A DNA stretch of 64,000 nucleotides from Micromonospora chokoriensis (GTDB lineage Bacteria > Actinomycetota > Actinomycetes > Mycobacteriales > Micromonosporaceae). The stretch lies in NCBI RefSeq assembly GCF_000718555.1, contig NZ_JOAN01000009.1, positions 62,001 through 126,000 of the forward strand, given 5' to 3'. Both the position numbers and the translations under genes were made by a program. Shown here in pieces: positions 16,747-25,153 of the stretch (position 1 is the stretch's first letter; each line of letters begins with the position of its first letter). The notes beneath the pieces were generated by a model. The model was not told the DNA's origin and searched no databases. It saw nothing but the letters and a program-made list of their open reading frames with translations.

Positions 16747-18209
16747 TGCGGACCGCCGTGCCACCGGTCGCCTGCGTGGGCGAGCCCCGGCTGACCGCCG
16801 GCTTCGCCGAGTACGGCCGACTCGACCTGCTCGCGCACGAGGAGGTGCACGGGCCGATCGGCCCGATGGAGCCGGCGCAGCTGCTCCGGCTCGCCGAGGG
16901 CATGCAGCTCAAGGGCAAGGGCGGGGCGGGTTTCCCGTTCGCCCGCAAACTGCGCGCGGTGCTGGAGTCCTGCGAGCGGCAGGACCTCGCTGCCGTGGTG
17001 GTGGTCAACGCCACCGAGGGGGAGCCGGCCAGCTGGAAGGACAAGGTGCTGCTGACCCGAGCCCCGCACCTGATCCTGGACGGCGCGGCGCTGGCCGCGT
17101 ACGCGCTGGACGCCGACGAGATCGTCATCGGTGTGGCGGACGACGGGGTCGGCCGGGACTCGCTCATGGAGGCTCTCGAAGAGCGCCGGATGCCGGTGCA
17201 GACGACAATCGTCACCGTGCCGCACCGGTTCATCTCCGGCGAGGGCGGCGCGCTTGTCAACGGGATCAACGGGTTGCCGCACATCCCGCCCGGCACCAAG
17301 AAGCGCTCCAGCGACTCCGGGGTCAGCGGCCTGCCCACCCTGCTGTCCAACGCCGAGACGTACGCCCAGCTCGCCATCGGTGCGCGACTCGGCCCGTACG
17401 AGTACGCGGCGCTCGGCACCGACGACGAGCCCGGCACCGTGCTGCTCACCGTGACCGGCGCGGCGGGGCGGCCGGCCGTGGTGGAGTGCACCGCCGGCAT
17501 GCCGCTGCGCGACGTCCTCGACCTGTGCGAGGTCCCGGAGACCCAGGGCATCCTGATGGGCGGCTACCACGGCAAGTGGATCACCGCGGAGGCGGCGGAG
17601 ACGGCCGAGGTCTCCCGCAAGGGCCTGGCCGCGGTTGGTGGCACCCTCGGCGCGGGCATCATCGTCCCGCTCGGTGTCGACACCTGTCCGCTCGGTGAGG
17701 CCGCCCAGGTGGTGCGCTACCTGGCCGGCGAGTCCGCCGGCCAGTGCGGACCGTGCAAGATGGGCCTGCCGGACCTGGCCCGCGCCGTGGACCTGGCCGT
17801 CGCCGGCAGTCAACCCGCGGACGTGGTGCGAGCCGCCGCCGGCGAGGTGAAGGGCCGGGGTGCGTGTAGCCACCCGGACGGCACCGCCCGGTTCGCGCTC
17901 TCCGCGATCGAGGTCTTCGCCGACGACCTGCGGCTGCACAGCACCGGCGACGGCTGTGGCCGGCGGGTCAAGGGCGTGATGGGGCTGCCGGGCGCACCCG
18001 ACGCGAACCCGCAGAAGCTCACCCTGGACTGGTCGCGGTGCGACGGGCACGGCCTGTGCGCGCACGTCGTACCGGACTTCATCCGGCTCGACGCGAACGG
18101 ATACCCCGCCTTCCCCGCCACCCCCGTGCCGACCTGGTTGCGGGAGGGTGCGCTGAAGGCGGTCAAGGTCTGCCCGGAGCTGGCGCTGCGACTCGCCAAG
18201 GCCGAGTAG
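16746..18209 (+). CDS. NuoF-like NADH dehydrogenase subunit fused to a C-terminal ferredoxin
   Basis: A 487-residue protein. Residues 1-250 match the NADH/FMN-binding part of complex I 51-kDa subunits: LKGKGGAGFPFARK, VVVNATEGEPAS, FISGEGGALVNGINGLPHIP and LLSNAETYAQL. An SLBB-like part follows, then the cluster-binding region ESAGQCGPCKMG near 330 and GRGACSHPDG near 373. The last 60 residues are a small ferredoxin with CDGHGLC and KVCPELAL, a three-Cys pattern suggesting a 3Fe-4S cluster. It therefore could pass electrons from NAD(P)H through FMN and clusters to the membrane protein encoded just upstream. There is no NuoE or NuoG homologue nearby, so it is not respiratory complex I. It starts with ATG inside TGATG; one GTG precedes it. 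Confidence 0.82.
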   Translation: MRTAVPPVACVGEPRLTAGFAEYGRLDLLAHEEVHGPIGPMEPAQLLRLAEGMQLKGKGGAGFPFARKLRAVLESCERQDLAAVVVVNATEGEPASWKDKVLLTRAPHLILDGAALAAYALDADEIVIGVADDGVGRDSLMEALEERRMPVQTTIVTVPHRFISGEGGALVNGINGLPHIPPGTKKRSSDSGVSGLPTLLSNAETYAQLAIGARLGPYEYAALGTDDEPGTVLLTVTGAAGRPAVVECTAGMPLRDVLDLCEVPETQGILMGGYHGKWITAEAAETAEVSRKGLAAVGGTLGAGIIVPLGVDTCPLGEAAQVVRYLAGESAGQCGPCKMGLPDLARAVDLAVAGSQPADVVRAAAGEVKGRGACSHPDGTARFALSAIEVFADDLRLHSTGDGCGRRVKGVMGLPGAPDANPQKLTLDWSRCDGHGLCAHVVPDFIRLDANGYPAFPATPVPTWLREGALKAVKVCPELALRLAKAE

Positions 18210-18215
18210 GGCTCA

Positions 18216-18240
18216 GGTCCAGGAAGGTCCCTTCCGGACC
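18216..18240 (+). terminator. Short hairpin between the NuoF-like and thioredoxin-like genes
   Basis: GGTCC-A-GGAAGG pairs with CCTTCC-GGACC around a very short loop. It may attenuate read-through into the next gene; it is too small to be sure it terminates. Confidence 0.4.
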
Positions 18241-18250
18241 GGAAACGGAG

Positions 18251-18889
18251 ATGCGGATGGGCATGGCGTGGACAGGGGCCGGGCGACTGTGCCGCGCCGC
18301 CACCGCCGGGGCGCTCGTGGTGGCCCTGTTCGGCACTGCCGCCTGCACCGGCACCGCGCCGGGCGGGCCCGCCGCCGGCGGGTCGGCCCCGGCCTCGACC
18401 GGTGCGCCGCTCACGCCGACCGGGGCACCGACCGGTGCGCCGCCCACGCCGACTGGCGGGCCGCCCGCCGCCCCGGCGCAGGTCCCGGACGTGCTGCGCT
18501 TCACCGGGACCACTCTCGGCGGAACCCGGTTCGACGCGGCGCAGCTCGCCGGCAAGCCGGTGGTGCTGTGGTTCTGGGCGCCGTGGTGCCCCACCTGTGC
18601 CAGTCAGGCCTGGACGGTGGCCGAGATCGCACCCCAGTACCGGGACACCGTGCCGATCGTCGGCGTCGCCGGGCTAGGTGAACAGCGGGCCATGAAGGAG
18701 TTCGTCACCGAGTTCGACCTCGGCGCGACGCCACAGATCAACGACCGCGCGGGTGCGATCTGGAAGCGGTTCAAGGTGACCGAGCAGAGCATCTTCGTGA
18801 TCATCGACCGGAACGGCACTCTGGTCTACCAGGGATTCCTGGACGGTGAGGCGCTCACCGCCCGGGTCGCCGCCCTGGCCCGGGCATGA
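18251..18889 (+). CDS. Thioredoxin-like (TlpA/ResA-type) lipoprotein
   Basis: A 212-residue exported redox protein. The signal peptide ends in a lipobox, LFGTAAC, so the mature Cys is likely lipidated. A Pro/Thr/Gly linker (residues 40-80) with repeated TPTGAPTGAPPTPTG leads to a thioredoxin fold with active site FWAPWCPTC near residue 115. Such proteins reduce disulfides on the outer face of the membrane, often in heme or copper maturation. Starts at 18251, 18257 and 18263 are all possible; GGAAACGGAG lies directly upstream. The stop overlaps the CcdA gene by 4 bases. CcdA would supply its electrons. Confidence 0.88.
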   Translation: MRMGMAWTGAGRLCRAATAGALVVALFGTAACTGTAPGGPAAGGSAPASTGAPLTPTGAPTGAPPTPTGGPPAAPAQVPDVLRFTGTTLGGTRFDAAQLAGKPVVLWFWAPWCPTCASQAWTVAEIAPQYRDTVPIVGVAGLGEQRAMKEFVTEFDLGATPQINDRAGAIWKRFKVTEQSIFVIIDRNGTLVYQGFLDGEALTARVAALARA

Positions 18890-19749
18890 GGGCCACACTG
18901 CTGCTCGCGCTGACCGCCGGCATGCTCGGCGCGGTCAACCCGTGCGGCTTCGCGCTGCTGCCCGCGTACCTCTCGCTGTTGGTCGCCGGGAAGTCGGACA
19001 CCCGCGGCGCGGTCGGCCGCGCGCTCACCGCGGCGGCCGGGCTGACCCTGGGGTACGTGCTGGTCTTCGGCGCGTTCGGCCTGGCGCTCGCGCCGCTGGC
19101 CGGCTGGCTGCGCCCCCGGCTGCCGTGGCTGACCGTGGCGCTCGGCGTGCTGCTGGTGGTGGCTGGCTGCTGGCTGCTCGCCGGTCGACGGCTGCCCGCC
19201 CCCGGCTGGTCCGCCCGGGCACCCCGGTTGACCCGATCCTGGCCGTCGATGGCGTTGTTCGGCGCGGCGTACGCGCTGGCGTCGCTCGGCTGCGCCATCG
19301 CGCCGTTCCTGGCGATCGTGGTGACCAGCCTCCAGGCCGGCACGACCGGCCAGGGGTTGGCGCTGTTCGGCGCGTACGCCCTCGGGATGGGGTTGGTGGT
19401 CGCGGTCGCCGCGCTCGGCGTGGCGCTGGTGCGCGACGGCCTGGTGGCCCGGCTGCGGGTCGCCGGCGCGCTGGTGCCCCGCCTCAGTGGCCTGGTGCTG
19501 CTGCTCGCCGGCACCTACGTGGCCTGGTACGGCTGGTACGAGCTACGCCTAGCCGCCGGCCGCCGAGACGCCCGCCAAGACCCGGTCATCCAAGCAGCGT
19601 CAAAGGTGCAGCACACCATGACCAACGCCCTGGACACGGTCGGCCCAGCGTTGCTGCTGACCGCCCTCGTCCTGCTCGCCGTGCTGGGCGTGTGGATGCG
19701 TCGACGGGGGCACGGGGTGGACCCGGCCCCCGTCGAACGACCCGGTTAG
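18886..19749 (+). CDS. CcdA/DsbD-type transmembrane thiol-disulfide carrier
   Basis: A 287-residue membrane protein with six main helices plus two near the C-terminus. The redox Cys residues sit in AVNPCGFALLPAYLSL (helix 1) and SLGCAIAPFLAIV (helix 4), the classic CcdA positions. It moves electrons from cytosolic thioredoxin to extracytoplasmic partners, here almost certainly the lipoprotein encoded just upstream with an ATGA overlap. An extra C-terminal helix and Arg-rich tail (LGVWMRRRGHG) are not part of the minimal family. The stop overlaps the convergent serS stop by 4 bases. Confidence 0.9.
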   Translation: MRATLLLALTAGMLGAVNPCGFALLPAYLSLLVAGKSDTRGAVGRALTAAAGLTLGYVLVFGAFGLALAPLAGWLRPRLPWLTVALGVLLVVAGCWLLAGRRLPAPGWSARAPRLTRSWPSMALFGAAYALASLGCAIAPFLAIVVTSLQAGTTGQGLALFGAYALGMGLVVAVAALGVALVRDGLVARLRVAGALVPRLSGLVLLLAGTYVAWYGWYELRLAAGRRDARQDPVIQAASKVQHTMTNALDTVGPALLLTALVLLAVLGVWMRRRGHGVDPAPVERPG

Positions 19750-21029
19750 CGGGGGGTCAGGCGGTCGGTGCCTAGGCGGTCTTGGAGGACCTCGGGGACC
19801 AGGACGCTGCCGTCGGCCTGCTGGTACTGCTCCAGGATGGCCGGGAAGAGCCGGCTGGTGGCCAGCGCCGACCCGTTGAGGGTGTGCACGAACCGGGTCT
19901 GCTTGCCGCCCGGCTCGCGGTAGCGGATCGCCGCCCGACGCGCCTGGTAGTCGCCGGCCCAGGAGACCGACGACACCTCCTTGTACTTGCCGGTGCTCGG
20001 CATCCACACCTCGATGTCGAGCGTCTTCTTCATCGAGGCGCTGGCGTCACCGGCCGAGAGCAGCGTGCGCTGGTAGTGCAGACCCAGCCCCTCGACCAGA
20101 CCCTCGGCGTGGGCGAGCATCTCCTCCAGCGCCGCGTCGGCCTGCTCCGGCAGGGTGAACTGGAAGATCTCCACCTTGTTGAACTGGTGCCCCCGCACCG
20201 TGCCGCGCTCGTCCGAGTGCGAACCGGCCGACTCCCGCCGGTAGCACGGGGTGTACGCGAAGGCCTTCAGCGGCAGCTTCGGGGTCTCCAGGATCTCGTC
20301 CTGGTATGCCCCGAGGATCGCCGTCTCCGACGTGGGCAGCAGGAACTGACCGCGCGGGGCGGACGCTGAATCCAGGTGGTAGACGTCGTCGTAGAACTTG
20401 GGGAACTGCCCGGCGGCGAAGCCGGCCGAATCCAACAGCAGGTGCGGCGGGAGCAGGAACTCGTAGCCAGCCTTGATGTGCTGGTCGACGAAGTAGTTGA
20501 GCAGCGCCCACTCCAGCCGGGCGCCGATCCCCGTGTAGATCCAGAAGCCGGACCCGCCGAGCTTGACGCCCCGCTCGTAGTCGACCAGGCCCAGCGCGCG
20601 GCTCAGCTCCACGTGGTCGCGGACCTTCTCGATCACCGGAGGCGCACCGAAGGTCTTCACGACCTGGTTGGCTTCCTTGCCGCCGGCCACGACGTCGTCG
20701 CTGGGCAGGTTGGGCAGCTCACTCATCGCGTCGCGCAGCCGAGCCTGCACCTCGTCCAGCTGAGACTCCAGCTCGGCGAGCTGCTTACGCTCGGCCTCCG
20801 GCGCGGCGATCTGCGGCTCCTCGCCGGCCCGCTTCGCCTGCGCGTACGCCCGGGCCTCGGCCTTGCGGCGCTGCCGCTCGGCGTCGATCTCCGTGATCAG
20901 GGCGCGGCGTTCCTGGTCGAGCCGCTGGATCTCGTCCAGCGCTCGGGTGACCTCGGCGGGATCCAGACGCTTCGCCAGCGCGGTTGCCACCGCCTCGCGA
21001 TCCTTCCGGATCAACTCCATGTCGAGCAT
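19746..21029 (-). CDS. serS: Seryl-tRNA synthetase
   Basis: A 427-residue class II synthetase that charges tRNA-Ser (and tRNA-Sec where present). An N-terminal antiparallel coiled-coil arm (residues 25-110, IQRLDQERRALITEIDAERQ) binds the tRNA long arm. The catalytic core follows, with the motif 2 region ACYRRESAGSHSDERGTVRG near residue 260 and motif 3 NGSALATSRLFPAILEQYQ near residue 390. Length and order fit the family. The gene appears to be alone; the gap to the MerR-type gene on the same strand is about 100 bases downstream of the latter's stop. Confidence 0.97.
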   Translation of the reverse strand: MLDMELIRKDREAVATALAKRLDPAEVTRALDEIQRLDQERRALITEIDAERQRRKAEARAYAQAKRAGEEPQIAAPEAERKQLAELESQLDEVQARLRDAMSELPNLPSDDVVAGGKEANQVVKTFGAPPVIEKVRDHVELSRALGLVDYERGVKLGGSGFWIYTGIGARLEWALLNYFVDQHIKAGYEFLLPPHLLLDSAGFAAGQFPKFYDDVYHLDSASAPRGQFLLPTSETAILGAYQDEILETPKLPLKAFAYTPCYRRESAGSHSDERGTVRGHQFNKVEIFQFTLPEQADAALEEMLAHAEGLVEGLGLHYQRTLLSAGDASASMKKTLDIEVWMPSTGKYKEVSSVSWAGDYQARRAAIRYREPGGKQTRFVHTLNGSALATSRLFPAILEQYQQADGSVLVPEVLQDRLGTDRLTPR

Positions 21030-21125
21030 GCTGCTCCGTACGCCTCCGTCCGGGGTTCACTGGTGAACCATCAGATGTTACCGTCGCGCACGTTTCCACC
21101 CCGGGACGGGGAGCGCGAGGGATTT

Positions 21126-22208
21126 CTACAGCCGGATCGGCATGAGCACGGAGTAGGTGTCCGCGTCGTCCGGTCGTCGTACGGCCAACGGGGCGATCGG
21201 CCCGTCCAGCTCCAGCACCAGTTGCGGCGCGCCGGCCGCGTTCAGCGCGTCCAGCAGGTAGCCGCCGTCCACCCCGACCCGCAGCGCGTCGGTGCTCACC
21301 TCGGCGGCGGGGAGCAGCCGCAGCCCGCCCTCATCGTCGACGCCGAGCACGGTGACCTCCCGGGTCGTGCCGTCGTGGTGGCAGGCGACAGTGGGGGCCG
21401 CCGGGTCGGCAAGCGCGGCGCGCAGCGTCGCCACGTCGACCGGGATCCGGCGTGCCCGGGGACGCTCACCGACGGAGCTGCGCAGCAGCCGGCGGTAGTC
21501 CGGGAAGTCGTACGGCAGGGCGGTGCCGGTGAGCGTCCGGTCGGCCACCCGCACCCGCAGGTCCGCGCCGGCCAGGCTCAGCCGTACCGGCCAGGGGTCG
21601 GCGGTGTCGAGCAGCGGCCGGAGCTGGTCGACGAGCGCCACCGGCACGAAGACCCGCACCGGCGGCCCGTCGACGTCGGCCCCGGCCCGTGCCAGCGCCA
21701 GCCGGAACCGGTCGGTGGCGACGAGCCGGACGCCGTCGGGCTCCACGTCGAACAGCACGCCGGCGAGCATCGGCAGCTCCGGGTCGACGCCGACGGCGAA
21801 GCGCACCGCGTCGAGCGCGGCGGCCAGGGCGGCGGGGGAGAGCAGGAGCGTGGTGGCCGCCGGCTGGGCCGGGGACACCAGGGCCCGGAGCCGGTCGACC
21901 TCGCGGCGGGCGTCGCTGAGCCCGTCGGCGAGCCGCCGCAGGTGCGCGTCGAGCAGCTGGTGCACCGCGGCCGGCTCGGCGCGCACCGCGGCGGCGATCT
22001 CCGGCACCGGCATGCCGATCCGGCGCAGCCCGGCCACCAGCCGGGCCGGGGCGATCTGCTCCGCCGTGTACCAGCGGTAGCCGGTCACCGGGTCGACAAG
22101 GGTCGGCGTCAGCACCCCCGCCGAGTCGTAGAAGCGCAGGGCGCTGACGGTCAGGCCACTGGCCCGGGCCAGCTCGCCGATGCTGTGCAGGTCGCTCACG
22201 CTGGGCAT
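21126..22208 (-). CDS. MerR-family regulator fused to a sliding-clamp-like domain
   Basis: A 360-residue protein. Residues 8-75 are a MerR winged helix (HSIGELARASGLTVSALRFY, then GYRWYTAEQIAPARLVAGLR) followed by a dimerisation helix to about 125. The C-terminal 230 residues look like DNA polymerase III beta-clamp domains: GVLFDVEPDGVRLVATDRFR, then a linker and VDGGYLLDALNAAG, ending DADTYSVLMPIRL, close to the LLMPVRL-type end of DnaN. No ligand-binding Cys pair of metal-sensing MerR proteins is seen. The fold assignment rests on these motifs. The ATG at 22208 has a strong GGGGGGAGG in front of it. It is 25 bases after the upstream enoyl-reductase-like gene and probably co-transcribed with it. 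Confidence 0.8.
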   Translation of the reverse strand: MPSVSDLHSIGELARASGLTVSALRFYDSAGVLTPTLVDPVTGYRWYTAEQIAPARLVAGLRRIGMPVPEIAAAVRAEPAAVHQLLDAHLRRLADGLSDARREVDRLRALVSPAQPAATTLLLSPAALAAALDAVRFAVGVDPELPMLAGVLFDVEPDGVRLVATDRFRLALARAGADVDGPPVRVFVPVALVDQLRPLLDTADPWPVRLSLAGADLRVRVADRTLTGTALPYDFPDYRRLLRSSVGERPRARRIPVDVATLRAALADPAAPTVACHHDGTTREVTVLGVDDEGGLRLLPAAEVSTDALRVGVDGGYLLDALNAAGAPQLVLELDGPIAPLAVRRPDDADTYSVLMPIRL

Positions 22209-22233
22209 CCTCCCCCCTCGACCCGGTCGAGGG

Positions 22234-23415
22234 TCAAGCCGAGCGTTCCAGCACCCGGAAGGTGAGGCCGGCCCGGATGAGCCGGTCGAGCAGCGCGTCA
22301 CCCATCGCGGCGACCGGAGTCAGCTGCCCGGTGGTCGGCGGCAGCTCGTCGAGCGCCAGGCACAGCGCCGACTCGGCGAGCATCTTCGCCGTCTCGTCGT
22401 AGCCCGGGTCACCGCCGGCGACCTCGGTGACCACCCGCTGCCCGCCGCCGGTGCCGACGAACCGCACCCGGAACCAGGACGCCGCCCGCTGCTGCGCGGT
22501 GGGCCCCTGCCCGGAGGTGAGCCGGCCGAGCAGCCAGCGTCGGCTGGGTGGCAGCTTCACCAGCCCGATCAGCGCGCCGAGCCCGGCCGCGCCGGCCAGC
22601 ACGGTGGGCAGCCGCTTCACCGCGGCGAAGTGCCGGTAGCGGAAGTCCGGGCCGTACTCCGGGCGGGCCGCCGCCGAGCGACGGACCACCTGCGGGTCGA
22701 TTGTCGGCAGCGGCACGGTCCAGATGCCCAGCTCCGCCGAGCGGGCCAGCCGGCCGGGCACCGCCCGGACCCGACGGTCGGTGGGACGCGGCTCGACCGC
22801 CCGGCGCTCCCGGGCGGCCTGGCTGGCCTGCGTCGTACGGGAGAACGCGGTGAGCGCCGAATGGTAGGTGCCGGCGGAGAACCGGCCGCCGGCGCGCACG
22901 TACCCGTCCACGGTGATCGGGGCGTCGGCGGGCAACTGCTTGACGGTGAACCAGGCGCCCAGGTCGTGCGGGACGGAGTCGAAGCCGCAGGCGTGCACCA
23001 GCCGCGCGCCGGTGCGGGTCGCCTCGGCGTGGTGGCGCACGTACATCAGGTCGACGAACTCCGGCTCGCCGGTGATGTCCAGGTAGTCGGTGCCGGCTCG
23101 CGCGCACGCCGCGACCAGCGGTTCACCGTGGTGGATGTACGGGCCGACCGTGCTGGCCACCACCCGGGTGCTCTCGGCCACCGCCCGCAGCGAGTCGGCG
23201 TCGGTCACGTCGGCGGTGAGCAGCGGCAGCTCGGCCCAGCTCGGGTCGATGGCGGCGAGCCGATCCCGTACGGCGGCGAGGCGCTGCGGATTGCGCCCGG
23301 CCAGCGCCCAGCGCAGCCCGGCCGGCGCGTGTCGGGCCAGGTACTCGGCGGTCAGGCCGCCGGTGAACCCGGTCGCCCCGAACAGCACCACGTCGTACGT
23401 TCGCTCCCCAGTCAT
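22234..23415 (-). CDS. Saccharopine-dehydrogenase-like / trans-acting enoyl reductase family protein
   Basis: A 393-residue NAD(P)-dependent oxidoreductase. The N-terminal Rossmann motif is VVLFGATGFTGGLTAEYL, and VASTVGPYIHHGEPLVAAC, TDYLDITGEPEFV and HACGFDSVPHDLGAW follow. These match the actinobacterial family that includes the mycobacterial trans-acting enoyl reductase of phthiocerol lipid synthesis and many uncharacterised homologues. The substrate is unknown. I chose the ATG at 23415 since the Rossmann strand begins 8 residues later. It precedes the MerR/clamp gene by 25 bases on the same strand. Confidence 0.85.
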   Translation of the reverse strand: MTGERTYDVVLFGATGFTGGLTAEYLARHAPAGLRWALAGRNPQRLAAVRDRLAAIDPSWAELPLLTADVTDADSLRAVAESTRVVASTVGPYIHHGEPLVAACARAGTDYLDITGEPEFVDLMYVRHHAEATRTGARLVHACGFDSVPHDLGAWFTVKQLPADAPITVDGYVRAGGRFSAGTYHSALTAFSRTTQASQAARERRAVEPRPTDRRVRAVPGRLARSAELGIWTVPLPTIDPQVVRRSAAARPEYGPDFRYRHFAAVKRLPTVLAGAAGLGALIGLVKLPPSRRWLLGRLTSGQGPTAQQRAASWFRVRFVGTGGGQRVVTEVAGGDPGYDETAKMLAESALCLALDELPPTTGQLTPVAAMGDALLDRLIRAGLTFRVLERSA

Positions 23416-23464
23416 CCTCGGAGTCTGCCATTCGTGGTCACCGATCGCGCTCACGAGTTGGGCG

Positions 23465-24613
23465 TCACGGCGTGAACACGGCCCGTACGCAGCCGTCGGC
23501 CCGGTCCCGGAACAGCGCGTACCCCTGCGGGCCCTGCGCCAACGGCAGTCGGTGGGTGGCCAGGTGTTCGGTGCGCAGCTCGTCGCGGGCCATCCGGTCG
23601 AGCAGCATCGGCACGTCCCGCAGATCCGGTCGACGGGCGCCGCGCAGCGTGAGCCGTCGCTCGGTCATCGTGCCCAGCGGGAACGCGTCGACGAACCCGT
23701 CCGTCCCGCCGAGCACCACCACCACGCCGCCCTTGCGACATGCGTGCACGGCTTCCCGTAGCGCGTCCGGTCGGTCGGCGTACTGGCCACCGAACCGATC
23801 GAGCGCCGACCGGGCCGGCGGCGTGCCGACCGCCACCACGCACACGTCCGGCCCGCGTCCACCGCTGCGGTCGCTCAGCTCCGCCGCGACGTCGGTGCGG
23901 CGGTAGTCCAGCGGCTCGGCGCCAGAGTGTCGCTCGGCCATCCGCAGCCGCTCCTCGTGCCGGTCCACGATCAGCACCCGGGCGGCACCGCGCAGCTCGG
24001 CGGCTCGGGCGGTCAACTGACCCACCGCCCCGGCGCCCCAGATCGCCACCACGTCGCCGGGGCGCACCGCACCCAACTCGGCGGCCAGCCACCCGGTCGG
24101 CGCCGCGTCCGCGGCGAAGACCGCCCGGTCGTCGTCGACCGCGTCCGGCACCCGGAACGCGCTCACATCGGCGTACGGCACCCGCACGTACTCGGCGTGA
24201 CCGCCCGCGAAGCCGCCCGCCGCGCGGGGCCGACCGAAGCAGCCGCCGTCCGCGCGGGCCCAGTCGGGGTCCGCGCTCGCCGGGTCGGCATGGGCGTTGT
24301 CGCAGCAGGAGTGCAGGCCCTGGCGGCAGTACCAGCAGCCACCGCAGGCGACGCTCGCGCCGACGACCACCCGGTCGCCGGCGCGGTGTCGGCGGACAGC
24401 GGGGCCGACCTCGACCACCTCGCCCAGAAACTCCGCGCCGAGCACGTCGCCGGCCCGCAGCAGCGGGTGCCGGCCGGCCAGCAGCGGCAGGTCGGCGCCG
24501 CAGGTGGCGCTGCGGCGGACCTGGACGATGACGTCACGCTCGTTGCGCAGCTCCGGGTCGGGCACCTCGCGTACCGCTAGCTCGCCGGCGGCCGCCCAGC
24601 ACAGCGCTCTCAC
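23465..24613 (-). CDS. Zinc-dependent alcohol dehydrogenase family protein
   Basis: A 382-residue MDR dehydrogenase. The catalytic-zinc Cys lies in SATCGADLPLLAGRH and the GE-x-x-G pattern reads GAEFLGEVVEVG. The structural-zinc cluster is CGGCWYCRQGLHSCCD (four Cys near 88-105). The Rossmann motif is AIWGAGAVGQLTARAAE near 190. The glutathione-independent formaldehyde dehydrogenase-like subgroup is the nearest fit; substrate unknown. The start overlaps the stop of the next small gene upstream by 4 bases, so the two are coupled. Confidence 0.88.
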   Translation of the reverse strand: MRALCWAAAGELAVREVPDPELRNERDVIVQVRRSATCGADLPLLAGRHPLLRAGDVLGAEFLGEVVEVGPAVRRHRAGDRVVVGASVACGGCWYCRQGLHSCCDNAHADPASADPDWARADGGCFGRPRAAGGFAGGHAEYVRVPYADVSAFRVPDAVDDDRAVFAADAAPTGWLAAELGAVRPGDVVAIWGAGAVGQLTARAAELRGAARVLIVDRHEERLRMAERHSGAEPLDYRRTDVAAELSDRSGGRGPDVCVVAVGTPPARSALDRFGGQYADRPDALREAVHACRKGGVVVVLGGTDGFVDAFPLGTMTERRLTLRGARRPDLRDVPMLLDRMARDELRTEHLATHRLPLAQGPQGYALFRDRADGCVRAVFTP

Positions 24614-25011
24614 CCGCGGGCCCCGGGACGGTCCAGCGCCGAGCGGTCCGCGCGCAGCACCTCACCGGCCTCCACCCGCTGCTTGACCTGGCGCAGTGTC
24701 CGGCGGACCAGCAGACCCGGGTCGTCGCCGACCAGGTGCGCGGCGAGCCCGGTGGGCGGGGTGCGGCCGGCCAGCGGCCGGGCCGCCAGCTCGGTGCCCC
24801 GGTCGCCGGGGGCCGGGCGGACCCGCACCTCGACCGCGCCGTCCAGGCGGCGCAGTGGCTCCGGCCAGCGTCCGTCGGGAAGCACCTGCTCCGGGGGTCG
24901 GTCGACGGTGACCACCTCCCACCGGGCCGGCGCGGCGGGGTCGCCGTCCGCGCCGGTCGGGCCACCCCACCGGGGTACGCGCAGCAACCGCGCCCGCGCC
25001 AGCCGTCGCAT
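24610..25011 (-). CDS. Conserved hypothetical protein coupled to the alcohol dehydrogenase
   Basis: A 133-residue protein with a basic N-terminus (MRRLARARLLRVPRW), then EVVTVDRPPEQVLPDGRWPE, VEVRVRPAPGDRGTELAARP and a helical C-terminus LVRRTLRQVKQRVEAGEVLR. The middle resembles the end of a polyketide-cyclase/SRPBCC-like sheet found beside oxidoreductases in actinobacteria, but I do not assign a fold. It overlaps the dehydrogenase start by 4 bases (ATGA) and likely acts with it. It is divergent from the LAL regulator gene, with a 142-base shared promoter region. Confidence 0.75.
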   Translation of the reverse strand: MRRLARARLLRVPRWGGPTGADGDPAAPARWEVVTVDRPPEQVLPDGRWPEPLRRLDGAVEVRVRPAPGDRGTELAARPLAGRTPPTGLAAHLVGDDPGLLVRRTLRQVKQRVEAGEVLRADRSALDRPGARG

Positions 25012-25153
25012 CGGTACCACCCGTCCTCCCGGTTCACGTCCCCCGATCGTCGGTCGCGCCCGGGTGAAGCGCGCTCGCCCGGAAGGGGTGAACCGGCCCG
25101 CGCCGGGTAACCGCTCGCCGACCGGGGGCGGAACGTGGTGGGGGTGGGGCTGG

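Noticed and set aside
16746..18209. The NuoF-like gene as part of respiratory complex I.
   Set aside because: No other nuo genes are nearby, and the C-terminal ferredoxin and membrane partner do not occur in complex I operons.
20376..22265. A 629-codon plus-strand open frame opposite serS and the MerR/clamp gene.
   Set aside because: Crosses two well-supported genes and the gap between them, low-complexity composition, no ribosome binding site.
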